Assembly: GCA_947166105.1 (NCBI GenBank)
Contig: CAMVCZ010000011.1
Span: 19,116 to 83,115 of the forward strand
Direction: 5' to 3'
DNA: 64,000 nt
Source: an uncultured Bacteroidales bacterium
Lineage (GTDB): Bacteria > Bacteroidota > Bacteroidia > Bacteroidales > F082
The notes below the pieces were generated by a model. It ran no database searches, was not told where the DNA came from, and saw nothing but the letters and a program-made list of their open reading frames with translations. Shown here one piece after another: positions 47,507-58,011 of the stretch (the first letter of the stretch is position 1; each line of letters starts with the position of its first letter). The translations under genes and the position numbers were made by a program.

Positions 47507-50500
47507 TTACTTCACCACAACCTTCTCCACGCGCACTTGCGTGCCGTTAGTGAGGTGCAGGAAGTAGATGCCCTCGGCCATGCTTTCGACGCTGATTTGC
47601 TCAGTGCCTTTGGCCTTGCCGGTGGCCATCACTTGACCCATGCCGTTATACATTGTGTAAGTGTATTCGGCATTGCCACCGTTGATGAACAGCGTGCTGT
47701 TGGTCGGGTTCGGGTAGATGGAGAACTCGTTTGTGTTTTCGTCGATGCTCAACTCGGCCATCACTTCGATGCACTGTGGTACTGAGCTGCCGTCTTCGTG
47801 GTTGGCAATCACGCAGTAGGTGAAGTTGATTTCGGAGTACAAATCTTCATCGGTGTAGGTGGTTTCTTCAGTTTGGCCGATTTCGATGCCGTTGCGGAAG
47901 ATGGTGTAGCTCTGTGCCCCTTCGGGAGCGTCCCAAGTGAGGATGATAGAGCCGATTTCCACGGTAGCATCGAGGTTCTCGACGCAAGCGTAGGTGTTTG
48001 TAGGAGCTTCGCTCTCGCAGTCGCAGTCAAACTCAAACAATGTGCCGCCGCTGAGGTTGTTGCCTTGATAGATGATTTCGCCGTTTTCGTACTTCACCAC
48101 GAAGGAACATTCGGAGGTGTATTGGCCGTTGATCCAAGTCAGGGTGACGTGTACGCCCTTGCCGATTTTCAGGGTTTCGGTGTCAGAGTATCCGGATTCG
48201 AAGGTCAGGTCAACGGAAGGCGTGCCGTCGTCAAACGCAACTCTCAGTTTGTTGCCGTTCCAGCCGTCGCCGTATGAGTCGTTCATCTGGACCACTACGT
48301 TGCAGGCGTTTCTCAAGAGGATGCTGCCTTCTATCGTCAGGCCGCCATCGGCTTCCATGACGAAAGTGATGGCAATCGGTTCGCTTTGAGGGCAGTCGGG
48401 GGCGATGGCCAAATTGAACACGCACGGAGCCATGCCATCGGGGTCGATAGTGCCAAATTCAATGACTTCGTTGAGCAGTGTGACATACTCGTTTTCGCAA
48501 GCGATGCGGGCAACGGCGTTGGTGGCCATGTAGTGACCGATATTCTTGAAGTTGGCGACAATGGTCAAGTTTTCACCCGGGACGAAACTTTCGCCCCATT
48601 CGGCGCCTTTGTAATCGAGGATGGCTTGACCAGCTGTGATGATGGCCTTGCCGTTCCAAGTCTGTCTGCCGTCGTTCATGGTCACATCAATTTGGAAGCG
48701 GGTGCCGTCTTCAACACCCTCGGCAACGATGAAGCTGAAAGCATCTTGCAAAGTGATGCTTTGCTCGGCGGGCAACACGTCAAATTGGGCGGTGCCTTCG
48801 AGAATTTCCAAACGCTCGTCGTCGCAGGTCAGGGTGACGCTGGTGGTGCCATTGGTCGGGTCGACGCCCACGTTCTTGAAGGTCATGCTGAGGCTCGTCT
48901 CCACATTCACGGGAGCGAAGTTGGGAGCGAAGCCAGCCACGGTCACGAAGGGACCTTCGGCAGGAAGGACTTCAACAGGGACGACTTCAGTCACCTTGTT
49001 ATATCCCATCACGGTCAAGGTGGCCGTGCCAACAGTGTTCATTGGGGGGAAACTGAGGGTGCAAGTGCCATCTTGGATGTAGCCCGTGCTAACGACTTCG
49101 CCGTCCATCATCAGAGAGACAATGCCGTAGCTGGTGTTTTCAGCCGAAATCTCCAATTCGCTCATGCCGAGCATCAGGACTGAAGGATTGCAGGTGACAT
49201 TCATGCTGACGGGGTTGTCGGTGCGCACCATCAGGGTCGGGTCGCCGAAAAGGATCCAAGTGTTGTGGGTGTTGCCTTGGTCGCTCGGGTGCATGTCAAG
49301 CATATACATGCTGCCGTTGAGCGAAGCGCCGCCGAAAGTATGACGGAATTGGTCGGTATGCTTCCATTCAGTGAGGATGTCGACCATCTCGTCTTGGCCA
49401 GTCATTGGAGGCACCCAAGGTTGTGAAATCCAACTGAACATGCCGCCGACGGCACCAGTGGGAGCACCCGTGGTGTTGTTGGTGGCACGCAGCCAAGCCT
49501 CGCCGAAGCAATTGCCGTTGAATTCGCCATTGTTGCAGGCCACTGACCAAATGTAGGGCCACTTGTAGTCGTTCACCAAGGCGTTCACATGGCTGTTGCT
49601 GTAGTTGGCCACAGCCCAACTGGTTTGCGAACCGTGGTTGCAGTAGTTGCAGATGCTCTTGCCTTCGTTGAAGTCGGCACTTATGGCGGTGGCGTTGGTG
49701 CCGCCGCTCACGCCGCTGTACTGTTGCGTCACGTTCTCGTATGTGTAGTGCATGAGAGTGTCGCGGATGTAGTTGATGTGGACATAGTCGGCTTCGCCGC
49801 CGTTGTGGCCGTTGCCTGCACCTTCGTTGGCACCGATGCCGATGCCTTGGTTGAGCCAAGTGAGGCCTTCTTCCATGTCGCGTTCGTAGTAGAGCACTTT
49901 GTTGACATGAGTCTCAACGTCTTGAACGCTTTGCACCGAGAAACGACCGGTAAGCACTTCAAGGTAGTAGTCGCTGCCTTCCAATTGGCCGAACCAGTTG
50001 TCGGAACGACCGCCGCTCATCGCATGGGGGGTGAGGTCGGAATAGTCGCCAACGAGGAGGACGAACTCAAGGTTGCGCTCGGGGTTGGTGTAGATGCTGT
50101 TGATGTAGTTCTTGATTTGGGTGTCGTTGTTGCCGCCGGCTTCGGTCACGCTGACCATCGTCGTGGGACGGCCCGACTGGTTTTTCCAGTCTACGAAAGG
50201 CTGCATGGCCTCCATGTACTGGTCGGGGCAGATGACGAGCATCTCGCCGCAATCCTCTTCAAAGTTATACTTCGCCGCGTTCTCTTTGTAGTTGATGAAG
50301 CGGTGGTCGTAGGCAGCTTTCGTTTCGGCTGACATCTTTTGGCTTGCTTTGCGGGCCATTTTCTGGTTCACGCCGTTGTCGCTCACCTTCTTCATGGCGA
50401 TGGTCATGTTGTGGTACACGCGGAGGGTCTTCGTCACGGGATTGTAGGCGAAGGGAGCCACCATGATGTTTTGGCCACGGAAGTCGCGGATGATGTAAGG

Positions 50501-50968
50501 CGTTTCCAAAGTGGCCTGAGCGGCAGGGTAGAAAGCGTTTTGGCTGTACATTGCACCATAGGTGTAAGGCACGCTTTCAGGGTCGATCAGACGGCTGAAG
50601 TTGCCCTTCGAGGGGGCAATCTCCACATTCTGATAGTCCGTGAAATCGCTTTCAATGACGCTCACTTCCATTTCAGCGCGGTCGCCGATGAGGGCGGGCA
50701 CGGGGAAGTGTGGGAGGTCAGGAGCACCGGCTTCGAGCATCGAGGCCATCTTCGGAACGGAGACGACTTGCTGCTCGCCGTTTGGGGTGCTCACTCTGGT
50801 CAGGTAGAAGCCGCCCAGCGAGAAGTCGACGACGACCTGCTGCTCGCTGCTCGAAATCAGCTTGACCTCGGGTCCGGCAGGATTACTCTTGCCGAGGCTG
50901 TTCCATTGTTGGCCGAATGTCATTGCTGACAAGGCCAGAAACACGAGAGAAAAAAGTACTTTTTTCAT
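47507..50968 (-). CDS. C25 (gingipain-like) peptidase with T9SS type A sorting domain
   Basis: NYCNHGSQTSW (His) and WSVACNNGEFNGNCFGEAW (Cys); C-terminal SIYPNPTNSTLFINGG...GIYFLHLTNGTQVRVEKVVVK. Confidence 0.9.
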   Translation of the reverse strand: MKKVLFSLVFLALSAMTFGQQWNSLGKSNPAGPEVKLISSSEQQVVVDFSLGGFYLTRVSTPNGEQQVVSVPKMASMLEAGAPDLPHFPVPALIGDRAEMEVSVIESDFTDYQNVEIAPSKGNFSRLIDPESVPYTYGAMYSQNAFYPAAQATLETPYIIRDFRGQNIMVAPFAYNPVTKTLRVYHNMTIAMKKVSDNGVNQKMARKASQKMSAETKAAYDHRFINYKENAAKYNFEEDCGEMLVICPDQYMEAMQPFVDWKNQSGRPTTMVSVTEAGGNNDTQIKNYINSIYTNPERNLEFVLLVGDYSDLTPHAMSGGRSDNWFGQLEGSDYYLEVLTGRFSVQSVQDVETHVNKVLYYERDMEEGLTWLNQGIGIGANEGAGNGHNGGEADYVHINYIRDTLMHYTYENVTQQYSGVSGGTNATAISADFNEGKSICNYCNHGSQTSWAVANYSNSHVNALVNDYKWPYIWSVACNNGEFNGNCFGEAWLRATNNTTGAPTGAVGGMFSWISQPWVPPMTGQDEMVDILTEWKHTDQFRHTFGGASLNGSMYMLDMHPSDQGNTHNTWILFGDPTLMVRTDNPVSMNVTCNPSVLMLGMSELEISAENTSYGIVSLMMDGEVVSTGYIQDGTCTLSFPPMNTVGTATLTVMGYNKVTEVVPVEVLPAEGPFVTVAGFAPNFAPVNVETSLSMTFKNVGVDPTNGTTSVTLTCDDERLEILEGTAQFDVLPAEQSITLQDAFSFIVAEGVEDGTRFQIDVTMNDGRQTWNGKAIITAGQAILDYKGAEWGESFVPGENLTIVANFKNIGHYMATNAVARIACENEYVTLLNEVIEFGTIDPDGMAPCVFNLAIAPDCPQSEPIAITFVMEADGGLTIEGSILLRNACNVVVQMNDSYGDGWNGNKLRVAFDDGTPSVDLTFESGYSDTETLKIGKGVHVTLTWINGQYTSECSFVVKYENGEIIYQGNNLSGGTLFEFDCDCESEAPTNTYACVENLDATVEIGSIILTWDAPEGAQSYTIFRNGIEIGQTEETTYTDEDLYSEINFTYCVIANHEDGSSVPQCIEVMAELSIDENTNEFSIYPNPTNSTLFINGGNAEYTYTMYNGMGQVMATGKAKGTEQISVESMAEGIYFLHLTNGTQVRVEKVVVK

Positions 50969-51154
50969 GTGTAAATAATTGTGTAATAAATAATGTAGAT
51001 AAAAAAACGATTAGTTTCAGTATGACGCGCAAAAGTACGAATCTTTTTGCTTTAATGCTGCAATTTGGCACGAAATATTTTCAACTCCACTTCTCCTTAT
51101 TCACGGAGTGAGGTTTTTTGTGTAATTTTGCCGCCAGATTCAAAATCAACAGAC

Positions 51155-51889
51155 ATGGGATTCTTTTTGAAACTGATATTGACAGGTTTGGGCTGGTCGT
51201 TTGGCGGGCCTTTGGGCGCCATCATCGGCTATGCGATAGGGGGATTGTTTTCGGGCAGAAGGCCAACGGTCATCCGCTCAGAAGTGAACGAAACCTTCGG
51301 CAATACCGAGGAAAAGCGCGACTTCAATGTGACTTTGCTTGTGCTTTCAGCCGCCGTGATGAAGGCCGACGGCAATGTGATGAAGTCGGAACTCGACTAT
51401 GTGAAGCGGTTCTTCTTGCAGAATTTCGGACAGGAACGCGCCGAAAGTTATATCAAGATGCTGCGCGAGATTTTGGAGAAAGACTACAACCTTTACGAAG
51501 TCAGCCAGCAGGTGGGCCGTTACATGGACTATTCATCGCGCCTGCAACTGCTTCATTATCTGTTTGGTATCGCCAATGCCGACAAAGCGATTTCGCAAGA
51601 GGAATTGGGCGTCATCAACACGATTTCAGACAACATGGGCATCACCAACAGCGATTTCCTATCGGTGAAGGCCATGTTCATCAAGGAAACCGACAGTGCC
51701 TACAAGATTCTTGGCATTGAGCCTACAGCCACCGACGAAGAGGTGAAACGCGCCTATCGCGAAATGGCCAAGAAAAACCACCCCGACCTCGTGAGCAACC
51801 TCGGCGAAGAAGTTCGCCAAGCCGCCGAGAAGAAATTCCAAGAAGTCAACGCGGCCTACGAAGCGATTAAGAAGCAGCGGGGGATGTAA
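51155..51889 (+). CDS. TerB/DjlA-like protein with C-terminal J domain
   Basis: MKADGNVMKSELDYVKRFF...; AYKILGIEPTATDEEVKRAYREMAKKNHPDLV; TAATTTTGC box at 51122. Confidence 0.88.
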   Translation: MGFFLKLILTGLGWSFGGPLGAIIGYAIGGLFSGRRPTVIRSEVNETFGNTEEKRDFNVTLLVLSAAVMKADGNVMKSELDYVKRFFLQNFGQERAESYIKMLREILEKDYNLYEVSQQVGRYMDYSSRLQLLHYLFGIANADKAISQEELGVINTISDNMGITNSDFLSVKAMFIKETDSAYKILGIEPTATDEEVKRAYREMAKKNHPDLVSNLGEEVRQAAEKKFQEVNAAYEAIKKQRGM

Positions 51890-51920
51890 AAAAAAGGCAG
51901 CCATGCGGCTGCCTTTTTTT
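51888..51920. terminator. Bidirectional intrinsic terminator
   Basis: AAAAAAAGGCAGCC-atgc-GGCTGCCTTTTTTT between convergent genes. Confidence 0.88.
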
Positions 51921-51936
51921 CAAATCGAACTGGTTA

Positions 51937-54900
51937 TTATTCCACAACAATCCTCTCCACGCGCACTTGTGTGCCGTTGGTAAGGCGGAGGAAGTAAATG
52001 CCCTTGTTCAGGTGGCTGACATTGACTTGTTCGTTGCCGCGAGCATTGCCTTTCAGCACCATCTGACCCATGCCGTTGAACATGGCATAGTCAAACTCGG
52101 TGTTGCCACCGTCGATGTTCAGGATACCATTGACGGGGTTGGGATAGATGCTCAGGCTTTCAAACGTGTTCTCTTCGATGCCCACAGTGCCCACGCTGAC
52201 GGTGATGTAAGCAGCAGTAGAGTAGTTGTCGGCGTTGGCGGCCACAATGCTATAGGTATAAATGCCGTCAGCCACATTGTCGGTGTAGGTGGTTCCAGAT
52301 TGGCTGGCAATGGGCTGTCCGTTGCGGCGGATGGCATAGAGTGTGGCATCGGGCGAAGCCGTCCATGTCAGTTCGACGGTGTTGCCGTCAACATTGGCTT
52401 GCAAGTCGGTGACAGGAGCAAGAGGGAGTTTCACATTGGTTGGCGGGAATTGGATGTCGTCAATCCAAGCGCAGTCGCTGCCGCTGCTTACACTGCTGTC
52501 CTTCTGGTAGCTCCACTTGAAGGTGTGGACGCCAGCGGTCACAGGGAAAGAAACTTGGCTCCAGCCTTCGTCGCCCGACCAGTTGCCTTTCTCCTGGTTG
52601 TCGATGTAGAAGAAGAGTTTGTCCCAGCCGTTTTCGGAAGAAACTTTTCTGTAGAAACTGATTTCGCCATCAGTAAGGACTTCAACAGTGAGGATGAGGT
52701 CGGTCTGCTGGCTGTCGGAGATGGTGCCCGACTTGGCACTGTAGGTGCCGCTGTTGGCCTCGTTGTTCACCACAGTCCAGTTGGCGCTGCCGCCAAGTTG
52801 CCATTCGTATGCACTGAAGTCGCCCGATTCAAAGCCTTCGATGATGTTGCCCACAGTGATGATGTAATTGCCGTTCACCGAATAGTGGCCAGCGGCCAAC
52901 AAGTAGTTGAGTTCGTAGGTCGAGCCGAGTTCGACATTGCTGCCCACGGTGATGTTGACGGAGATTTCGGCGGTTTCGCCCGCAGCGATGCTGCCGATTT
53001 CGATGGCGTTGTTTTCTATGGTGAGGTCGTCGGAGCAGGAATACACCTCAAAGATGGCGTTTTCGGCATTGGCATTTCCAATGTTGGTGATTTGGAAGGT
53101 GGCAGTGCCAGTGTTGCCCGGTTCGAGGCTGGTGTTGAAAATGTTTGTGGTGACGAATTTAGGTGCACCGAAAGTGATGTTGAACTTGCTCTCCCAAATG
53201 TCGTCGCCCGAAGTGCAGGTCACGAAGAACTGTACTCTGGTCTGGTCGGGGATGTTCATGGCCACATCGAAGATGAAATCGCTGATGGCGACAGTGGCAT
53301 CAGGATTGATGCTGGCAACATTGGTCGTGTTGTTGGTGATGTCGATAAACTCCGATTCGGTGCTCAGGGTGACGGTGATGTTGTTGGCGGCTTCGATACC
53401 GACATTCTTCAAGGTGATGGTCGGATTGACAGTGGCACCGTAGACGGGATTTTCGCATTGCACATCGTTGAAGGCAATGTATGCACCGTCCATAGCGGCG
53501 GCGGGAATCACGTTGATGTAAGGGATTTTGTCCAAACCGGTCACGCAGATGGTGACGTCGCCACCGCTGGTGATGGGCTGGATTTGGATGTCGGCAGTGC
53601 CGCTTTCACCAATCAGGCCTGCGCCATAAAGGACACCGTCCTTGGAAATGCCCACATAGGAACCGGGTTCGGCATTGACGGTGAAGAAATCCATGCCGAT
53701 AGGCAGGGTAGGCATGTGGCTGACATTGTTTTCGGTGGGTTGCACGCGGAAAGGCATGATGGAACCGTCGCCGAGGGTGTGGTAGGCTTGCCAATAATAC
53801 TTGTCGGAAACGCTACCTTGGTAGCCGTTGGCATGGGCGTAGCACACAGCAATGTTGCCGATGAACGGAATGGCGGAAACGCAATTGAATTCGGCATTGT
53901 TCCAGATGGCATCGTAAACGCCGTAGGAAGTTTGCTCGTAGGTGGGCATTTGTCCGAAAACGTTGGTGGCACCCACACCGAAGTAGTAGTCTTCATACCA
54001 GTAGGTGCTGGGGCACGCACCGATGTAGGCGTAGGCGGCTTTCGTGTTGGCGCGAATCATGGCTTCACCGAAGCAGGTGCTGCTGATGCCCCAGTCGGCG
54101 GCCTCGCAGCAGTTGCCCATGGCCAAGAAAGGCATACCTTCATTGGTCAGGGAGTTCACATTGTTGACGTTGAATTGCGGGTCAGCCCAACTGGTGTTTG
54201 AACCGTGGGCAGTGTAGTTCACAAAACCGACACCGGTATTCATCGGCTCATAGCAGCCCGTGTAGGGTTGACCAAGCCAGTGGTAAACATTCTCAAAACC
54301 GTGTTCGGCATTGTAGTAATACTCCATCGCATATTGGATGGTGGGAGCACCGTCGTAGGCAGTCCAGTAGGAGTCCCAACCGGCAATCAACAGGACATTG
54401 TTCAGGTATGAGGGATTCGGCAATTCGACATACTTTTCGTAAAGCAAGGTCTTGGTAAGGATGTTCTGCATCTGCTGGACATTCTCGGCGCACATGCGGC
54501 TGTGGTAGATGTCCGGGAAGTCGTCGTTGTCGACGCTCATGTATTGCAGGTCGGTGACGCAGTGGGTCTCGCTTCCAGTGGCACTGGCGGACACTTGGTT
54601 CTTGTCGCCGAAGATGATGAGGAAGGTGGGAGCCTCTTTGCTGTATTCGTCTTGGATGAAAGAGCGGATGGCAGCGGCAGAAGTACCGATTTCGTCGGTG
54701 TATTTCACATTCATGTAGAAGCCTTTCATGGTCTTCCATTCAATCCATTCCTGCATGATTTCCTCAAACATGCGGTCGGCGATGACGAGCATACGCACGG
54801 GAGCCTGCCACAGGTCGGGATGCTGGTCATACACATCGTCGCGCCAGTTGAACATGGTCTTGTAGATGCTGGCGAAATAGGGGCTGAACGTGCGGGCAAA

Positions 54901-55599
54901 CTCGTTGTAGGCAGCGGATTTGTCGTAGTCGTTGTAACGCACCTCGATTTCAATGTCGTTGTAAACCTCGATGGTGTTCGTGGCGGGGTTGTAGTTGACG
55001 GGGTTGATGGTCAGCGAGCCGACTTGGATGCCACGCATGGTGCCCTTCATTTCAAGGGTGGCGATGGGACGCTGGCTCATCGACTTGGCGGCGTAGGCCT
55101 TTTCGCTGTAAGCAAACTTCACATCCTCGGGCTTTTGGCTCTTGCTGACAGAAGCCTGCTGAGGCATAACGGTCTTGATGCCGTAGTCGGCCAAACGGTA
55201 GGTGGTCGTGCTGAAGTTCTTCACTTCGATGGTGACGTTTTTGGCACCGAAAGGCACGGCAATCAGTTGGTTGGCAGCGGGCAGCGAAGGTTCGCCCACA
55301 TTGCCCGAAGGATAGGTGCCGTCCATCTTGATTTCGGAGAACGTACCTTTTTCGTTGGTGATTTCAGTGGCTTGGATGCCGCTGAAGGAGAAGGTGGCCG
55401 TGAAGCCGTCTTGGCCCACGTTGGCGCACTGTTGCGCCGAATTGGTGCGGAAGTCGATTTGGCCTTGGGCCATCGCTTGCGAACCAAACAACATTCCCAT
55501 CAGAAGGAACGTTGCGGAAATGATACCGAATTTCTTCATGTGTAAATGATTAGTTGTTATTGATTTAAGTTGATTGAATACGAGAATTAGAAACTGCAA
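51937..55599 (-). CDS. C25 (gingipain-like) peptidase with T9SS type A sorting domain
   Basis: NYTAHGSNTSWADP (His), AMGNCCEAADWG (Cys); C-terminal SIYPNPVNGILNIDGG...QVRVERIVVE; likely start MKKFGIISATFLLMG downstream of the listed M. Confidence 0.9.
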   Translation of the reverse strand: MQFLILVFNQLKSITTNHLHMKKFGIISATFLLMGMLFGSQAMAQGQIDFRTNSAQQCANVGQDGFTATFSFSGIQATEITNEKGTFSEIKMDGTYPSGNVGEPSLPAANQLIAVPFGAKNVTIEVKNFSTTTYRLADYGIKTVMPQQASVSKSQKPEDVKFAYSEKAYAAKSMSQRPIATLEMKGTMRGIQVGSLTINPVNYNPATNTIEVYNDIEIEVRYNDYDKSAAYNEFARTFSPYFASIYKTMFNWRDDVYDQHPDLWQAPVRMLVIADRMFEEIMQEWIEWKTMKGFYMNVKYTDEIGTSAAAIRSFIQDEYSKEAPTFLIIFGDKNQVSASATGSETHCVTDLQYMSVDNDDFPDIYHSRMCAENVQQMQNILTKTLLYEKYVELPNPSYLNNVLLIAGWDSYWTAYDGAPTIQYAMEYYYNAEHGFENVYHWLGQPYTGCYEPMNTGVGFVNYTAHGSNTSWADPQFNVNNVNSLTNEGMPFLAMGNCCEAADWGISSTCFGEAMIRANTKAAYAYIGACPSTYWYEDYYFGVGATNVFGQMPTYEQTSYGVYDAIWNNAEFNCVSAIPFIGNIAVCYAHANGYQGSVSDKYYWQAYHTLGDGSIMPFRVQPTENNVSHMPTLPIGMDFFTVNAEPGSYVGISKDGVLYGAGLIGESGTADIQIQPITSGGDVTICVTGLDKIPYINVIPAAAMDGAYIAFNDVQCENPVYGATVNPTITLKNVGIEAANNITVTLSTESEFIDITNNTTNVASINPDATVAISDFIFDVAMNIPDQTRVQFFVTCTSGDDIWESKFNITFGAPKFVTTNIFNTSLEPGNTGTATFQITNIGNANAENAIFEVYSCSDDLTIENNAIEIGSIAAGETAEISVNITVGSNVELGSTYELNYLLAAGHYSVNGNYIITVGNIIEGFESGDFSAYEWQLGGSANWTVVNNEANSGTYSAKSGTISDSQQTDLILTVEVLTDGEISFYRKVSSENGWDKLFFYIDNQEKGNWSGDEGWSQVSFPVTAGVHTFKWSYQKDSSVSSGSDCAWIDDIQFPPTNVKLPLAPVTDLQANVDGNTVELTWTASPDATLYAIRRNGQPIASQSGTTYTDNVADGIYTYSIVAANADNYSTAAYITVSVGTVGIEENTFESLSIYPNPVNGILNIDGGNTEFDYAMFNGMGQMVLKGNARGNEQVNVSHLNKGIYFLRLTNGTQVRVERIVVE

Positions 55600-55642
55600 A
55601 AATAGTAAATTCTCCTTTTTGTAGCGTTAATCTCACAAAAAA

Positions 55643-57250
55643 CTATTTCCCTTTCAGCACTTTTTTGTACGATTTTTCGTTGCCAAGCACTTCCAAGGCC
55701 TTTTGGATGCCCGTATCGATGGATGCCATCACTTGATAATACTGTTGCGTTTCCCAAACATTTCGGGCAATCAAAGCCTTGATTTGCAGGAGGAGGAACT
55801 TCTCTGAACGGGCAAACTGCTCGTCGTTCCACTCCACTTTGGCTTCTGTGGCGGCGGCTTTCAAACCTTCCACAAGGTCTTGACCGACAACGAAATCCTT
55901 GTTGAAATTCTCGAAACTGCCGTATTGTGCCTTGATGTCATCGCGGTGTTTCAGGCCGTAGTCGGTGGTGAAGCGGTTCAAGGCACCCTTGCGCACAAGG
56001 TTAGTGTAAAGTTTGCTGTTATAAGCCGTGTCGATGGGAATGAAGATGTCGGGCATGATGCCGCCACCGCCGTAAACGGTGCGCCCGCCGTCGGTCTTAT
56101 ACTTCAGTGAATCAGGGAAATGGATGCTGTCGGCGTGGAAATATTCACCGTGTTCTAAGCGTTTGGTCATTTCCTTGGCATAGTCCTCAACGCCGTTTTC
56201 GTAAGGCCGCTGGATGCAACGTCCCGAAGGCGTATGGTAGCGCGAAGTGGTGAGGCGGATTTGTGCGCCATCGGGCAGGTTGAAAGGCCTCTGAACCAAG
56301 CCTTTGCCGAAAGAACGCCGTCCAATCACAACGCCACGGTCATGGTCCTGAACGGCACCCGAAAGAATTTCGCTGGCTGAGGCCGAGCCTTCATCGATGA
56401 GGACGACCAATTTGCCCGTGGTATAAAGCCCGTCTTTGGTGCTTCTCCATTCCTGACGGGGCGAGCGGATGCCTTCGGTGAAGACGATGAGTTTGTCCTC
56501 GGTAATGAATTGGTCAACGAGTTCGATGGCGGTGTTGAGATAGCCGCCCGTGTTGCCACGCAGGTCGAAAATGAGGGATTCCATGCCTTGGCTTTGCAGT
56601 TTGGCAAAGGCCTCCTTGAACTCTTGTGTCGATTCTTGCGCAAAGCGGTCGAGTTTGATGTAGCCGATATGCTTGTCGAGCATGTAGGCCGCGTTGATGC
56701 TGTTCAGCGGAATCTTGTCTCTGATGATTTCAAAATCAAGAAGTTCCTTGTCGCTGCCACGCTTCACGCTTACGGTCACTTTCGTGCCTTTCTTGCCGCG
56801 CAAGTGTTTCTGCACATATTCGTTATCCACTTTTTTGCCGACGGCTTCTTCGCCGTCAATCTTGATGAACTGGTCCCCTGCCATAATGCCCACCTTTTCA
56901 GACGGACCTCCCGCCACGGGGCTGATGACCGTAATGGTGTCGCGGATGAGCTGGAAGGTCACGCCGATGCCCTCGAAGCTGCCTACGAGGGGTTCGTTGG
57001 CCTTCTCCACATCCTTCTTTGAGATATAGGCCGAGTGCGGGTCGAGTTCCTTCAGTGCCGCAATGATGGCATCTTCCGTCACCTTGTCTATATTGGCCGT
57101 ATCGACGTAGAAGTTCTCGATGAGATAAAGGGTTGTCGCCAATTTTTGGGCGTTCATCTGCCCTTTCGATTGGGGGTGGTTTTGTTGGGCATGAATGTTG
57201 AATGAAATGGTGCAAATGATTGCTAAAACAAAAACTCTTAAAAATTTCAT
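55643..57250 (-). CDS. S41-family C-terminal processing peptidase with PDZ domain
   Basis: LIFDLRGNTGGYLNTAIELVDQF; LVVLIDEGSASASEILSGAVQDHDRGVVIGRRSFGKGLVQ. Confidence 0.93.
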   Translation of the reverse strand: MKFLRVFVLAIICTISFNIHAQQNHPQSKGQMNAQKLATTLYLIENFYVDTANIDKVTEDAIIAALKELDPHSAYISKKDVEKANEPLVGSFEGIGVTFQLIRDTITVISPVAGGPSEKVGIMAGDQFIKIDGEEAVGKKVDNEYVQKHLRGKKGTKVTVSVKRGSDKELLDFEIIRDKIPLNSINAAYMLDKHIGYIKLDRFAQESTQEFKEAFAKLQSQGMESLIFDLRGNTGGYLNTAIELVDQFITEDKLIVFTEGIRSPRQEWRSTKDGLYTTGKLVVLIDEGSASASEILSGAVQDHDRGVVIGRRSFGKGLVQRPFNLPDGAQIRLTTSRYHTPSGRCIQRPYENGVEDYAKEMTKRLEHGEYFHADSIHFPDSLKYKTDGGRTVYGGGGIMPDIFIPIDTAYNSKLYTNLVRKGALNRFTTDYGLKHRDDIKAQYGSFENFNKDFVVGQDLVEGLKAAATEAKVEWNDEQFARSEKFLLLQIKALIARNVWETQQYYQVMASIDTGIQKALEVLGNEKSYKKVLKGK

Positions 57251-57252
57251 GG

Positions 57253-57660
57253 TTATAAATATTGTTCCTTAATCACTCCTATAACTCTATCAATAAACGC
57301 TGCTGTTTCAGCAATACGAGGCGTTGTGTCTTCCTCAGTGGCATAATAGGTACAGTTGTAATCTGCTTTTTCACGTAAAGTTTGCATCTGTGAATAGAAT
57401 GCACCATCGCTTTTGGGAAGGATTCCCGTCTTAATGAAATGCTGATGAAACTGGATTACGGTGCCTTGATGTGAGCCTGCTGGATAGCCTTCGCTAATCA
57501 ATAAAGCAGTAACAGCATGAAAAGCCGCGTAAAACAACCGAGTGGCAATGTTGTTCCACAAGCCAGCCTGTCGCAAAATCTCAACCTCCGCAAAAGTCCT
57601 TCGTGATTTCTCAATTTCCATGCCGACGATGGTTCTTCTTTCTTCTTCGTTCAGGCTCAT
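57253..57660 (-). CDS. HEPN-domain protein
   Basis: ATRLFYAAFHAVTALL (R-x6-H); 4-nt overlap with nucleotidyltransferase. Confidence 0.85.
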   Translation of the reverse strand: MSLNEEERRTIVGMEIEKSRRTFAEVEILRQAGLWNNIATRLFYAAFHAVTALLISEGYPAGSHQGTVIQFHQHFIKTGILPKSDGAFYSQMQTLREKADYNCTYYATEEDTTPRIAETAAFIDRVIGVIKEQYL

Positions 57661-58001
57661 ATCAAAACGATTTTGTCGTGTTCCACATTCTTATAATAAG
57701 GAAGGAAAGTCATAGCATCCCATTCCTCTTGAGAATAGGTTTGGACGCTGAAATATTCTCCCAAATCAAAACCAAGTTCCATGATTGGGTAGGCAATATT
57801 TTGGAAATCAGAGGTTTCTTGAGGACGGTTTAGCAAAATGAGTAAGTCCCAATCGGAGCCTTCGTGATAATCGCCTCTGGCTCGTGAACCGTATAACAGC
57901 AAGTGTGCATCTTCAGGAAGCACATGCCTGCCGATTTGTTGAATTTGGTGAAGAATGTCAGCGTGGCTCATAGCGTTGGGATATTTGCCGCAAAGATACA
58001 C
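57657..58001 (-). CDS. MNT-type minimal nucleotidyltransferase
   Basis: LLLYGSRARGDYHEGSDWDLLIL; likely start MSHADILHQ downstream of the listed M. Confidence 0.88.
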   Translation of the reverse strand: MYLCGKYPNAMSHADILHQIQQIGRHVLPEDAHLLLYGSRARGDYHEGSDWDLLILLNRPQETSDFQNIAYPIMELGFDLGEYFSVQTYSQEEWDAMTFLPYYKNVEHDKIVLI

Positions 58002-58011
58002 ATTTTTCCCG

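Noticed and set aside
51967-54201. 744-aa plus-strand ORF
   Set aside because: Antisense to the T9SS C25 protease; low-complexity V/G/D-rich translation typical of codon-bias shadow ORFs.
54502-55545. 347-aa plus-strand ORF
   Set aside because: Shadow ORF antisense to the same protease.
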